DNA of 64,000 nt from Vampirovibrio chlorellavorus. Lineage in GTDB: Bacteria; Cyanobacteriota; Vampirovibrionia; Vampirovibrionales; Vampirovibrionaceae. Position 1 is the stretch's first letter; each line of letters begins with the position of its first letter. The translations under genes and the position numbers were made by a program. The notes beneath the pieces are model-generated. The model was not told the DNA's origin. It saw nothing but the letters and a program-made list of their open reading frames with translations, and searched no databases. The stretch lies in the NCBI RefSeq assembly GCF_003149375.1, contig NZ_QFWH01000002.1, positions 248,001-312,000 of the forward strand, in the 5' to 3' direction. Shown piece by piece: positions 8,123 to 15,791 of the stretch.

Positions 8123-8164
8123 TTTGAGAAAACTCAAAAACATCCCCCCTTAAGCAGTTATAAT
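8123..8164 (+). promoter_or_regulatory. FNR/CRP-type dyad and -10 box ahead of ferredoxin
   Basis: The palindrome TTGAG-AAAA-CTCAA (8124-8137) has the 5-4-5 spacing of FNR/CRP-family sites (FNR consensus TTGAT-N4-ATCAA). A perfect TATAAT lies at 8159-8164. With the start point about 7 bases beyond it, the dyad centre falls near -41, the class II activator position. There is no good -35 hexamer, as expected of an activated promoter. The regulator is not in the window. Confidence 0.5.
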
Positions 8165-8263
8165 GCAATCAGCATCAACTGATGAACAGTGCTTTGTTTT
8201 ATCTCTCAACTTCACCGTATCAGAACGCGTTTCAAGTCAATATTGTATTGGAGGTAGTATTCG

Positions 8264-8515
8264 ATGCCTTTTGTAATTACCGAACCTTGCGTTAATGTTA
8301 AAGACAAAGCCTGCGTTGGCGTTTGCCCCGTAGACTGTATCTATGATTTTGATGGTGAGAACCAGCTCTACATCCACCCGGATGAGTGCATTGAGTGTGG
8401 TGCTTGCCAACCCGTTTGCCCGGTCAGCGCTATCTTTATGGACGCCGAAGTCCCCGCTGATCAAGCCAAGTACATCGATTTGAACGCCGAAAAAGCCCGC
8501 GCCCTGAAAGGCTAG
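8264..8515 (+). CDS. fdxA: 7Fe ferredoxin ([3Fe-4S][4Fe-4S])
   Basis: An 83-residue ferredoxin. The N-terminal cluster region EPCVNVKDKACVGVCPVDCI and the C-terminal CIECGACQPVCPVSAI are those of the 7Fe FdxA group, with the extended spacing between the first cysteines. It is a soluble low-potential electron carrier; partners cannot be named from the neighbourhood. A strong GGAGG site (spacing about 9) precedes the ATG. The gene is monocistronic, with a bidirectional terminator at its end, and is probably controlled by an FNR/CRP-type regulator through the dyad at 8124. Confidence 0.93.
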   Translation: MPFVITEPCVNVKDKACVGVCPVDCIYDFDGENQLYIHPDECIECGACQPVCPVSAIFMDAEVPADQAKYIDLNAEKARALKG

Positions 8516-8549
8516 TTTTTTCGGTTGGCATTCAGCCTTCCAATACAAA

Positions 8550-8584
8550 AAAATGCCTGGAGCTTTTCAGTTCCAGGCATTTTG
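8550..8584. terminator. Bidirectional terminator
   Basis: Stem AAATGCCTGGA / TCCAGGCATTT with a short loop and T-runs on both sides. It serves the ferredoxin gene (+) and the convergent small membrane-protein gene (-). Confidence 0.85.
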
Positions 8585-8599
8585 CTGCTAACCGATTAT

Positions 8600-8881
8600 T
8601 CACTGCGTGTTTGAGAGGACTGATGGTTCAGGAGGGGTGAGACGGGCCGACAGTTCCTGCACGACGTGGGTCATGCTGACTTGCGCATTATTCAGGGGGC
8701 TCCAGATTTGCCGGGCACCCGCCGAATAGGGGGTCAGGCAGTAAATGGTCAGGATGGTAGCCAGTAACCCGAAGCCAATGGGTAAATTGCGTTTAAAAAA
8801 TTCTATCAGGACAGGAATGATCACCAGGCCACTGACGAGAATAGAAGTCCACATGCCTGTCCAGGCCAATGTCGATTCCAT
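8600..8881 (-). CDS. Small two-helix membrane protein of unknown function
   Basis: A 93-residue protein starting at ATG 8881, chosen over the longer frame because GAGGA lies about 10 bases upstream. Residues about 8-26 (TGMWTSILVSGLVIIPVLI) and 33-49 (IGFGLLATILTIYCLTP) are two membrane helices separated by EFFKRN. The polar C-terminal tail has SMTHVVQELSARLTPPEPS. I recognise no family. It is divergent from the diguanylate cyclase gene, which also carries membrane segments. Confidence 0.6.
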   Translation of the reverse strand: MESTLAWTGMWTSILVSGLVIIPVLIEFFKRNLPIGFGLLATILTIYCLTPYSAGARQIWSPLNNAQVSMTHVVQELSARLTPPEPSVLSNTQ

Positions 8882-9048
8882 GGTAAGAATTTCCTCATGC
8901 GCTGATTCAAGGCGTTGCACTGACTTCAAGAATGAACCAGAAAATTGGAGTGATGTTTGTCCTGCTAACAGACAGGGCTGACTCCTGTGGATGCAGTACT
9001 TATACCAAGCTGAATTCGTTTTTAAACCTGTCACTGGTAAAATCATTG

Positions 9049-10188
9049 ATGATGATGTCACTGCCTCGATTTTTAGTGCGTTTGAGCGCTTCTTGCATTG
9101 CATTTCTGCTGGTGCTGGTTTTTGTCATTCGGGTATTTGCTCCCGGAAACCCGGACACGGCGGCGTTTTTTCAACTGCTGGCCCTGATTCAGCCGGTTTT
9201 GGACACTGCCGCCTTGATTCTGAGCTGGCCGGTTCAGCAGATTTGCCAGTGGGTTCAACATTTTTTACCGACTGCCTGGCAAGGTGGTTTCCCGGTCAGT
9301 TCGGCGGCCGGGTGCGCGCAAGCGCTGGTGGATGGGTTTCTGCAATTGCCCGGTATGATGACCTCCCCCTTGGCGCCTGCCTTGCTGGATGTTCATTACG
9401 AGTCGCAGTTCCCCGGGGTGCTGGATTGGCGGCTGTTGTTGTCCGTTGCCTTTTGGGGCTGGGTGGAGTCCCTCTTTTTAAAGGGCCTTAACATTGTGGA
9501 TGCTCGCCTCTATCGGCATCAGATTCGTCAGCGGGATGAGGCTTTGCTGCGTTCTTTTCAAGGGGGAGAGGCGCGTTCAGAGGAGCCGTCGGTCGCGACG
9601 TCCAAAAACTTGCTGTTCAACCAAGTGGTGCGGGGCCTGAAAAATGAAATTTCCGCTTTGAATCAGTCGGTGAATCTGGACCCGTTGACCCAGTTATTCA
9701 ACCGGGGCTATCTGGATGTTTATCTGGACGCGGAATTGCAAAAAGCCCGCTGGAATGGTTCGGCTTTGGCGGTTTTATTGCTGGATGTGGATAACTTTAA
9801 GCAGATCAATGATCACTACGGTCATGCCTCCGGCGATGAGGTCTTGCAAAAGGTGGCGTCCGTGCTGCTGAACATCAAACCGCCACAAGGAAAGGCCATG
9901 GCCTTTCGCTATGGAGGGGAGGAGCTGGTTGTGGTACTGACCAACACCAGCCCGGTGGAGGCAGAGCAAGTGGCGGAGACGGCTCGGGTTTATATCCAGA
10001 AGCTCAAACTGGATCTGGCCCCTGAGCATTCCATTAGCGCCAGTGTGGGTTGCTGTACGCTGCAATTTTCTGAGACGTTGGCCCAGATGGCGTTGACCTC
10101 CGCTGACTTGTTGGCCAAGGCCGATGCGTTGATGTATCAGGCCAAGCAAACCGGTAAAAACCGGGTCGTGGCCAATACGTTTGGTTGA
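9049..10188 (+). CDS. Membrane-anchored GGDEF diguanylate cyclase
   Basis: An N-terminal membrane helix (ASCIAFLLVLVFVIRVFA), a second hydrophobic segment (LLLSVAFWGWVESLFL) and a C-terminal GGDEF domain. The domain shows DPLTQLFNRGYL, LLLDVDNFKQINDHYGHASGDEVL and the active-site loop FRYGGEELVVVL (GGEEL, active form). It should make cyclic di-GMP at the inner membrane. The RxxD product-inhibition site expected 5 residues before GGEEL is absent. The start is set at the ATG triplet 9049-9057 just before the first helix; the frame is open back to 8932. No sensory domain is recognised between the helices. Confidence 0.85.
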   Translation: MMMSLPRFLVRLSASCIAFLLVLVFVIRVFAPGNPDTAAFFQLLALIQPVLDTAALILSWPVQQICQWVQHFLPTAWQGGFPVSSAAGCAQALVDGFLQLPGMMTSPLAPALLDVHYESQFPGVLDWRLLLSVAFWGWVESLFLKGLNIVDARLYRHQIRQRDEALLRSFQGGEARSEEPSVATSKNLLFNQVVRGLKNEISALNQSVNLDPLTQLFNRGYLDVYLDAELQKARWNGSALAVLLLDVDNFKQINDHYGHASGDEVLQKVASVLLNIKPPQGKAMAFRYGGEELVVVLTNTSPVEAEQVAETARVYIQKLKLDLAPEHSISASVGCCTLQFSETLAQMALTSADLLAKADALMYQAKQTGKNRVVANTFG

Positions 10189-10219
10189 ATCGGCCTCGGG
10201 TCAGTCCCGAAGATTTCAG

Positions 10220-11386
10220 CTAAACCTGGCTGAGTGATTCGCTGAGCAGTTTTTTCAGGGCGTTGATCAAGGCGGCCACGTCCTCGGGCTGGGTATAGTA
10301 GCCAATGCTGGCCCGCACCGTCCCACCCCGATGAATGCTGCCAATGGCCTCATGCGCCATGGGGGCACAGTGGAAACCGGCCCGCAGGGCGATGCCGTAC
10401 TGTTCAAACAGGCGCTCGCCCACCACTTTAGGCTCTTGTCCCAGTATGTTGAAGGAGACAACGGGTGTTTTGTGGGCGACATCCGTATGGCCGTAAATGG
10501 TCACTTCCGGGATTTCCTGCAAGCCGCTCAGCAGTTGAGCAAGCAGGGTGATTTCGTGCCGGTGAATATTGCTCAGGCCTGTTTCCTGCACCCAGCGGGC
10601 TCCTTCGGCCAGGGCCAGGATTTGGGGCAGCGGAATGGTTCCCACTTCAATGCCATCCGGCGGGGAGGCGTTCAAGGTGTGCTTGCCGGAGTCGTTACCG
10701 GTGCCGCCTTCCATAAAGGTGTTCAGCTGTACCGCCTCGGACACGTACAAAGCACCCACGCCCGGTGGGCCGTATAGGGACTTATGACCGGGAACGGCCA
10801 GCATATCTATGTTCAGGGTTTGCGCATCCACGGGCAGCACCCCTGCCGATTGGGCGGCGTCCACCAGGTATAATTTGCCATACTGATGGGCCAGACGGCC
10901 AATGTCCGCCACCGGGAGAATCGAGCCAATGACGTTGCTGGCGTGGGTGGTGGCCACCATCCTGATTTCCGGATGGTTTTTTAGCAGCGCTTCATAGGCG
11001 GTCAGGTCAAAGGGGAGGGCGTCGGTGTAAGGCACCACAAAAAACTGGATGCCTTTTTCCCGGGCCATTTTGCGAACGGGACGCGATAAGGCGTGGTGTT
11101 CCACGGCGCTGATGATGATGCCATCCCCCGCTTGCCACGGGTAGGCCTGAATGGCGAGGTTCAGGGCGTGGGTGGCCCCGCTGGTAAAACTGATGCGCTC
11201 CGGGTTGGCCACGTTGAACAGGGTGGCCAGCGTTTGCCGGGCCTCCTGCAGTTGATTGGCCCCCAGTCGGGCCGCCTTGGCCGTGCCTCGCTTGGGGCTG
11301 AACAGGCTGCGGAAGGATTGATCCATGACGGTGTAAACGGTTTCCGGTTTGGGCCAAGAGGTGGCGGCATTGTCCAGGTAATGCAT
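10220..11386 (-). CDS. Class V aminotransferase, cysteine desulfurase family
   Basis: A 388-residue PLP enzyme of the cysteine desulfurase/selenocysteine lyase family. Seen are LDNAATSWPKPE at the start, FTSGATHALNLAI, the PLP-binding DAAQSAGVLPVD, the Schiff-base Lys in VPGHKSLYGPPGVGALY (about residues 200-216) and the persulfide-forming Cys in RAGFHCAPMAHE (about 340). It lies 24 bases after the cysteine dioxygenase gene on the same strand. The substrate could therefore be cysteine sulfinate (desulfinase activity) as well as cysteine. No iscU or suf genes are adjacent. AAAGGA precedes the ATG. Confidence 0.9.
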   Translation of the reverse strand: MHYLDNAATSWPKPETVYTVMDQSFRSLFSPKRGTAKAARLGANQLQEARQTLATLFNVANPERISFTSGATHALNLAIQAYPWQAGDGIIISAVEHHALSRPVRKMAREKGIQFFVVPYTDALPFDLTAYEALLKNHPEIRMVATTHASNVIGSILPVADIGRLAHQYGKLYLVDAAQSAGVLPVDAQTLNIDMLAVPGHKSLYGPPGVGALYVSEAVQLNTFMEGGTGNDSGKHTLNASPPDGIEVGTIPLPQILALAEGARWVQETGLSNIHRHEITLLAQLLSGLQEIPEVTIYGHTDVAHKTPVVSFNILGQEPKVVGERLFEQYGIALRAGFHCAPMAHEAIGSIHRGGTVRASIGYYTQPEDVAALINALKKLLSESLSQV

Positions 11387-11410
11387 CGGGTAAAATCCTT
11401 TGGGTTGGTT

Positions 11411-11878
11411 CTACAGGCCGGGATCGAGCAGGGCTTGGGGCACTTTTTCGCAAGCGGCCCCCAGAAAATAACGGATCACATTGTTGGGCAGGGTCACTTC
11501 TTTGGGGATGACATCGTTGTGGTAGCCCATGTCCGCCCCTTGTAACTCCCGATCCAGCGGGGGGGCGTAAATGTGCAGGCTGACCACATCCTGCTCGGAG
11601 GTGTTTTTGACCTCGTGCCGGACGCCCAGAGGAGTGTGTCCCACATCGCCCGCTCGCCATACCGTGGACACTTTTTTACCATCCGGGAAGTAGCTGGTAT
11701 TCACAATTTCCCCTTCCAGAATGATCATCAGCCCATCGGAGGGGCCATGGCCGTGAATGGGGCTGGTGTGGCCGGGGCGCCAGCACACCACCAGAATTTC
11801 CACGCTGTTTGATTTGAAAACCAGATGCCGGGTGTAATGCGATTCTTTAAACTGTTTCAGGGCTTGCAGGTTAATCAT
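11411..11878 (-). CDS. Cysteine dioxygenase
   Basis: A 155-residue cupin-fold non-heme iron enzyme oxidising L-cysteine to cysteine sulfinic acid. The metal-binding motif WRPGHTSPIHGHGPSDG (about residues 33-49) and the second cupin motif GDVGHTPLGVRHEVKNTS with DVVSLHIYAPPL are typical of bacterial type I dioxygenases. It is the first gene of a two-gene unit with a class V desulfurase-like enzyme, suggesting oxidative cysteine breakdown. A thiol dioxygenase acting on 3-mercaptopropionate is the main alternative. The start ATG 11878 has a weak GGTGG site. Confidence 0.85.
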   Translation of the reverse strand: MINLQALKQFKESHYTRHLVFKSNSVEILVVCWRPGHTSPIHGHGPSDGLMIILEGEIVNTSYFPDGKKVSTVWRAGDVGHTPLGVRHEVKNTSEQDVVSLHIYAPPLDRELQGADMGYHNDVIPKEVTLPNNVIRYFLGAACEKVPQALLDPGL

Positions 11879-12002
11879 GGGAAAACCACCAGATTGTTGA
11901 ACGTAAAGGGCATACCGGCGCCATTTGTTTTTATTGGCCTTTATCTTACCCCAAAGCCTGCCGCGCAGTCAGTCATGATATTTCGATTAGAATAGAGGCA
12001 CG

Positions 12003-13151
12003 ATGTTTATTTACCTGCATGTCCCTTTTTGCCTGTCCCGCTGCGTGTATTGCGATTTTTACGTGGTGCTGGACAAATACGGCGGGCATGAGGCTTATGT
12101 GGACGCCGTGTGCCGAGAGATTGACCTGCGTTTCGCTTCTATCAATCCGCTTGATTTTCCGCAGGGCATTCAAACCCTGTACGTGGGCGGCGGCACCCCT
12201 TCCTTGCTGGATTCGGCGGCTTACCGGCGTATTTTTCAGAAGCTCAATCAGTATTTGCCTTTTGCCAGCGATGCGGAAATCACCCTGGAGGCCAACCCGG
12301 GCGCGCAGCGCTCGGAGATGGCCGATCATCCCGAGGCCTATTGGGCGTGCGGGTTTAACCGTATCAGTGTGGGGGTGCAAACCCTCAACAATGCCGAATT
12401 GAAAAAGCTCAGTCGTCTGCATGCGGCGGAAGAGGCTGAGACGTTCATCCAAGGGTTGCAAGCGGCTGGCTGGCGCAATATTTCGCTGGATTTAATGTAC
12501 GGCATTCCCCTGCAAACCGAAGCCTCCTGGCAGGAGACCTTACGCCGGGCCATTGCCTTGAACGTGCAGCATATTTCCATGTACGGCTTAAAAGTGGAGG
12601 AAAATACCCCGCTGGAAACTTTAACCACCTTGCCCATGGCCAAAGGCAGCTATCCCTTGCCGGAGGAGGAAGCCATTGTGGCGATGTATTTTAGCGGGCT
12701 GTCCACCTTGGCTCAGGCGGGTTTTCGCCGTTACGAATTCAGCAATCTGGCCCAGCCCGGGTTTGAGTCCCGCCATAATTTAAACTACTGGAACAATGGC
12801 GACTTTTTAGCGCTGGGCGTGGCGGCGCACGGCTATTGGCAGGGCCAGCGTTACGAAACCATTTCCGATATCAAGCAGTACTTAAACAATCCACTGGCTG
12901 GAACGGTTCAGGATTGCCCCCCTGCCGAGCAACTGGAAAACGCCATTATTTTTGGTTTGCGCAAAGCAGAAGGCATTGATATCGCAGCCTTGGAGCAGAC
13001 TTTTGGCATTGATTTCCGGCAGCGATACGCTGATATTTTAGATCGATATACCGGTACCGCACTGATTCTGAATGGCCATCAACTTCGATTGAAAGAGTCG
13101 GCCATTCCGCTTAGCAACACCCTTTTGGCCGAGTTCTTGGGGGACGCCTGA
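12003..13151 (+). CDS. hemW: Radical SAM heme chaperone HemW-like protein
   Basis: A 382-residue radical SAM protein. The motif HVPFCLSRCVYCDF gives the CxxxCxxC cluster ligands at about residues 9-16. Further family marks are LYVGGGTPSLL, ANPG, NRISVGVQTLN and the SLDLMYGIPLQT strand. The C-terminal domain has the HemN/HemW layout including YEFSNLAQPGFESRHNLNYW and the LGVAAHGY loop. HemW proteins bind heme and insert it into respiratory proteins; most old labels of oxygen-independent coproporphyrinogen oxidase for such short proteins are wrong. AGAGG lies just ahead of ATG 12003. Confidence 0.9.
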   Translation: MFIYLHVPFCLSRCVYCDFYVVLDKYGGHEAYVDAVCREIDLRFASINPLDFPQGIQTLYVGGGTPSLLDSAAYRRIFQKLNQYLPFASDAEITLEANPGAQRSEMADHPEAYWACGFNRISVGVQTLNNAELKKLSRLHAAEEAETFIQGLQAAGWRNISLDLMYGIPLQTEASWQETLRRAIALNVQHISMYGLKVEENTPLETLTTLPMAKGSYPLPEEEAIVAMYFSGLSTLAQAGFRRYEFSNLAQPGFESRHNLNYWNNGDFLALGVAAHGYWQGQRYETISDIKQYLNNPLAGTVQDCPPAEQLENAIIFGLRKAEGIDIAALEQTFGIDFRQRYADILDRYTGTALILNGHQLRLKESAIPLSNTLLAEFLGDA

Positions 13152-13272
13152 ACACAAATTTTACAATCGTGGCACAAAAAAGCATCGAATTGTTTTTATG
13201 CAAACACAGGGACACAGGGACAGTGAATCGAACCAGGGAGCGGCCTTTGGGCAATCATCTGGTGAGACTCAT

Positions 13273-13430
13273 TGCCAATGACGCGGATCAATAGGGGACT
13301 TTAACATGGCAGCAGGGGCGGGTGGGCCAACAGGGCCTTACGGTGGTTATATGCCAATGACGCGGATCAATAGGGGACTTTAACATGGCAGCAGGGGCGG
13401 GTGGGCCAACAGGGCCTTACGGTGGTTATA
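13273..13430 (+). repeat. Perfect 79-bp tandem duplication over a gene start
   Basis: Copy 1 is 13273-13351 and copy 2 is 13352-13430, identical. The 11 bases TGCCAATGACG that open each copy recur just after copy 2, the arrangement expected of slippage between short repeats. Each copy carries the ribosome-binding site (AATAGGGGAC), the ATG and the first 15 codons of the following gene. Because 79 is not a multiple of three, translation from the first ATG (13306) gives only a 25-codon peptide. Its TAA (13381-13383) lies one base before the true ATG (13385). Confidence 0.95.
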
Positions 13431-13666
13431 TGCCAATGACGGCGAGTGATGCCAAATTTGCCAAGATCAATCAAACGGTGACGTCGGCCAATCAGGAATT
13501 CAAGCGGGCCATGATTACCACCGATCCCCGGTACAAGGCGGCCATGGCGCAAAGGGCTTCAGCGCCCGCTGGGCCACTGGCATCACCACCTCAGGCATCA
13601 CAGCCACCGGCGGAGCAAAAGGGATTGTTCGGTAAAATTTGGGATGGCATAACCAGTATTTTCTAA
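13385..13666 (+). CDS. Small low-complexity protein with GLFGKIWDGITSIF tail
   Basis: A 93-residue protein of no recognised family. The N-terminus is Gly/Tyr/Pro-rich (GPTGPYGGYMPM), the middle is helical and charged (FAKINQTVTSANQEFKRAM), then comes an Ala/Pro linker (ASAPAGPLASPPQASQPP). The last 14 residues form an amphipathic helix GLFGKIWDGITSIF, the same pattern (GLFxxxWDGIxxxF) found in the next large gene. That tail resembles membrane-inserting peptides in composition, which is only a comparison. The start sits in the second copy of a 79-bp duplication, so expression may be coupled to the 25-codon frame ending one base upstream. Confidence 0.7.
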   Translation: MAAGAGGPTGPYGGYMPMTASDAKFAKINQTVTSANQEFKRAMITTDPRYKAAMAQRASAPAGPLASPPQASQPPAEQKGLFGKIWDGITSIF

Positions 13667-13744
13667 CGTTGTATCGGGTTTCAGGTTTTTTTTTCAGGAT
13701 TTCATCACACCACACACAAACAACACTACCCAGGAGGTCGATCA

Positions 13745-13786
13745 ATGACGCATCGATACCGCGGGACCGAGGAGTGGGCCTTCTAA
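13745..13786 (+). CDS. Possible 13-residue peptide gene
   Basis: A full AGGAGG sequence at 13732-13737 stands 7 bases before an ATG that opens MTHRYRGTEEWAF followed by TAA, and a terminator follows at 13840. The Y-R-G core recalls DUF4278-type small cyanobacterial proteins, but the frame is too short to assign. It may be a real peptide, a leader peptide or chance. Confidence 0.3.
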   Translation: MTHRYRGTEEWAF

Positions 13787-13839
13787 CCCCCATTACTTGT
13801 TCCCATGGATTCTATTCCATTGAAACATTCCTATTCATT

Positions 13840-13866
13840 CACCGGTCTTCGGGCCGGTGTTTTTAT
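13840..13866 (+). terminator. Rho-independent terminator
   Basis: CACCGG / CCGGTG stem with a TCTTCGG-type loop followed by TTTTTA. It ends the transcript of the 93-residue protein and the possible short peptide. Confidence 0.8.
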
Positions 13867-14018
13867 TTGGGGTGAGGGCAGCCTCGCTAGATGTTAAATT
13901 TAAAGTTTAAATATTTTTATAAATTTAATAACAAAAAATAGAGGCGGGCGGGTTTTATGCGTTTACAGGGATAGCAGGTGGCAATAGGGACACCTGTCGG
14001 GTATGGGAGGTTTAGACT

Positions 14019-15683
14019 ATGGTTTATGGTGGGTATGGCGGCTATGGCGGTTTTGGTGGGTATGGTGGCTACGGGGGACTAGGCAGCACGCCTGGGTTCG
14101 CCTCGGGTATTTATCCTCCGGGGAGCGCCCCCGGTTCGGAGGCCTATCCTGGCGGCGGTCTGCGCCCGCAGAAATCCAAAGGATTTTTAGAAGGATTATT
14201 CAGTGGTACCTGGGATGGTATCCGCAAGATGTTTACCACGGTGCCGGGCGTGCTGGCGACGGTGGGCGCGGTCGGATTAACGGTGGCCACGGGTGGGGCG
14301 GCCCTCATTCCATTGGGTGCCCTGGCTGCGGGTGTGGGGGTTTACAACACCGCCAAAGGCCTGCTCAATCAGGATGGGCAAGGGTTTACCAAGGGCTTGT
14401 TGCTGGGTTTGGGTGGCTTACTGGCCATTCGGTGCGCGCCCAGTAAAATTGTGATGAATGGTCGTAGCTTTTTACTGGGTGGCGATCCCACCAAGCCGTT
14501 GGGTTTGATGGGGCGTTTTAAAACCCTGTGGGGCGGCAACCATTATGTGGATAGCAAAGGCAACGCCTCCAACTGGCTGAAAATATCCACCGATAAAATC
14601 ATGAGCCGCTTCAGGCCGAATCAGGGTTCTCTGGAGCATTTGAAAGACCTGAAGCAGAAAGTGAATGGTGGCGTTCATAATCTGGATAATGTGATGGACG
14701 CTGAGGACGCTTTGCGGGCTGGACTCATCTCGGACCCGCAGGCGGCAAGCCAGGTTAAACGGTTTATTGGGGCCGATCACAAAGATGTGTTGGAGCTGAA
14801 AAATTTAAATCGCAAGCTGGAGCGCCGGGAATTGGCCGGTAAGCCTACTGAGGAAATCACAAACAGGATTCACGAGTTGCAAGCTCGTCGAGAAGGCCGT
14901 GCTGTGGCGTTTCAAAAGGTAGCTCCTGCTGCTGCCGCCGCTCCTGCTGCTGGCGCCGCTCCTGCTGCTGGCGCCGCTCCTGCTGCTGGCGCCGCTCCTG
15001 CCGCTGCCGCTGCTCCTGCTGCTGCCGCCGCTCCTGCCGCTGCCGCCGCTCCTGCCGCTGCCGCCGCTCCTGCCGCTGCCGCCGCTCCTGCCGCTGCCGC
15101 TGCTCCTGCTGCTGCCGCCGCTGCTGCTGAAGCTGTTGCCGCAGACGATGCGCCTGAATCTCCTGCCGCCGCTCCTTCTCATAGTCGGACACTATCGCAG
15201 GACAGCTTTACAAATCTGAGTGGCATTGATGGTGCGTTTTCAGTAGCGGGCTCAGAGAATGGGGCAAGTAGCGTTGCCGCTCCTAATGCTGGGGCAGCTC
15301 CCAGTGGAAATCCCTTTGCTGAACCCTATTCAGCTGTTGCCGCTGGGCCAGCGACAACTGGAAATCCTTTTGATCCAAAAAATTTACGTGCCACTGCCAC
15401 CGCTAGTGGCGTCACTCCTGTCGCTCGGCCTCAAGCCGATGACAATGTAACGCAACTTCCTCGGGTGAATAGCAACTCTGAGCCGTTGTTGCCATCTGAT
15501 CAGTTTGAGTCTTCTGCTCCTGTTAATCTGGCTCCAAGTATCGATGAATCTGCCCAGTTAAAGCGTTCTGGCTGGTTTAAGCAAGTTGGACAGAAGTTCA
15601 AATCAATGTTGGGCATTGCTGAGAACTCGCCACACACTCCTGCTCCTTCACAGGCATACCGTTACGAACGTTTCGGTTCATGA
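14019..15683 (+). CDS. 554-residue Gly/Tyr-rich and Ala/Pro-repeat protein, unknown
   Basis: No known family. Order of regions: YGG repeats (residues 3-20); a Pro/Gly linker; KGFLEGLFSGTWDGIRKMF (about 54-72), sharing GLFxxxWDGIxxxF with the 93-residue neighbour; a long hydrophobic Gly/Ala stretch (about 75-115) able to span or enter membrane; a charged helical region (about 190-290) with LKNLNRKLERRELAGKPTEEI; 11 copies of a 6-residue APAAAA/APAAGA repeat (about 302-367); a Ser/Asn/Pro-rich tail; and a basic amphipathic GWFKQVGQKFKSMLG near the end. There is no signal peptide. A good GGGAGG site sits 8 bases before the ATG. The layout suggests a surface or membrane-associated structural protein; this is inference. 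Confidence 0.75.
   Translation: MVYGGYGGYGGFGGYGGYGGLGSTPGFASGIYPPGSAPGSEAYPGGGLRPQKSKGFLEGLFSGTWDGIRKMFTTVPGVLATVGAVGLTVATGGAALIPLGALAAGVGVYNTAKGLLNQDGQGFTKGLLLGLGGLLAIRCAPSKIVMNGRSFLLGGDPTKPLGLMGRFKTLWGGNHYVDSKGNASNWLKISTDKIMSRFRPNQGSLEHLKDLKQKVNGGVHNLDNVMDAEDALRAGLISDPQAASQVKRFIGADHKDVLELKNLNRKLERRELAGKPTEEITNRIHELQARREGRAVAFQKVAPAAAAAPAAGAAPAAGAAPAAGAAPAAAAAPAAAAAPAAAAAPAAAAAPAAAAAPAAAAAPAAAAAAAEAVAADDAPESPAAAPSHSRTLSQDSFTNLSGIDGAFSVAGSENGASSVAAPNAGAAPSGNPFAEPYSAVAAGPATTGNPFDPKNLRATATASGVTPVARPQADDNVTQLPRVNSNSEPLLPSDQFESSAPVNLAPSIDESAQLKRSGWFKQVGQKFKSMLGIAENSPHTPAPSQAYRYERFGS
14922..15119 (+). repeat. 18-bp tandem repeat, 11 units
   Basis: Eleven in-frame units of the form GCTCCTGCnGCnGsCGCn coding APAAAA or APAAGA. 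Three consecutive units (2-4) carry the Gly variant, suggesting local unit duplication. Such arrays change length by slippage in 6-residue steps without breaking the frame. Confidence 0.95.
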
Positions 15684-15791
15684 TTTCAAGTCAGGTTTTG
15701 AGCAAATACAAAAGCACGATGAATCGTTGAACGAAGGTTTATTTTAAAAATTTAGCAATGGGCTCACAGGCCAGATTAGGGGGATCATGCA

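Larger units (their letters stand above)
13667..14018. other. Gap between the two low-complexity genes
   Basis: This 352-base gap holds the possible 13-residue peptide gene and a terminator. It also has an extremely AT-rich tract (about 13890-13940: runs of TTAAATTTAAAGTTTAAAT and TTTTTATAAATTTAATAA) that is likely the promoter region of the next gene. A hairpin CAGGTG-N10-CACCTG (13975-13996) lies in that gene's leader, and GGGAGG (14005-14010) is its ribosome-binding site. Confidence 0.5.

Noticed and set aside
13195-13260. Possible tRNA fragment: GAATCGAACC read on the minus strand looks like a T-loop
   Set aside because: No flanking 5-bp T stem, acceptor stem or anticodon arm could be drawn.
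14922-15119. CRISPR-like repetition
   Set aside because: Units are contiguous, 18 bp, in frame and without unique spacers.
14857-15192. Minus-strand frame rich in Gln and Arg (QQQRRQ repeats) opposite the Ala/Pro repeat
   Set aside because: It is the antisense reading of the 18-bp repeat; no start signals, and its composition is dictated by the other strand.
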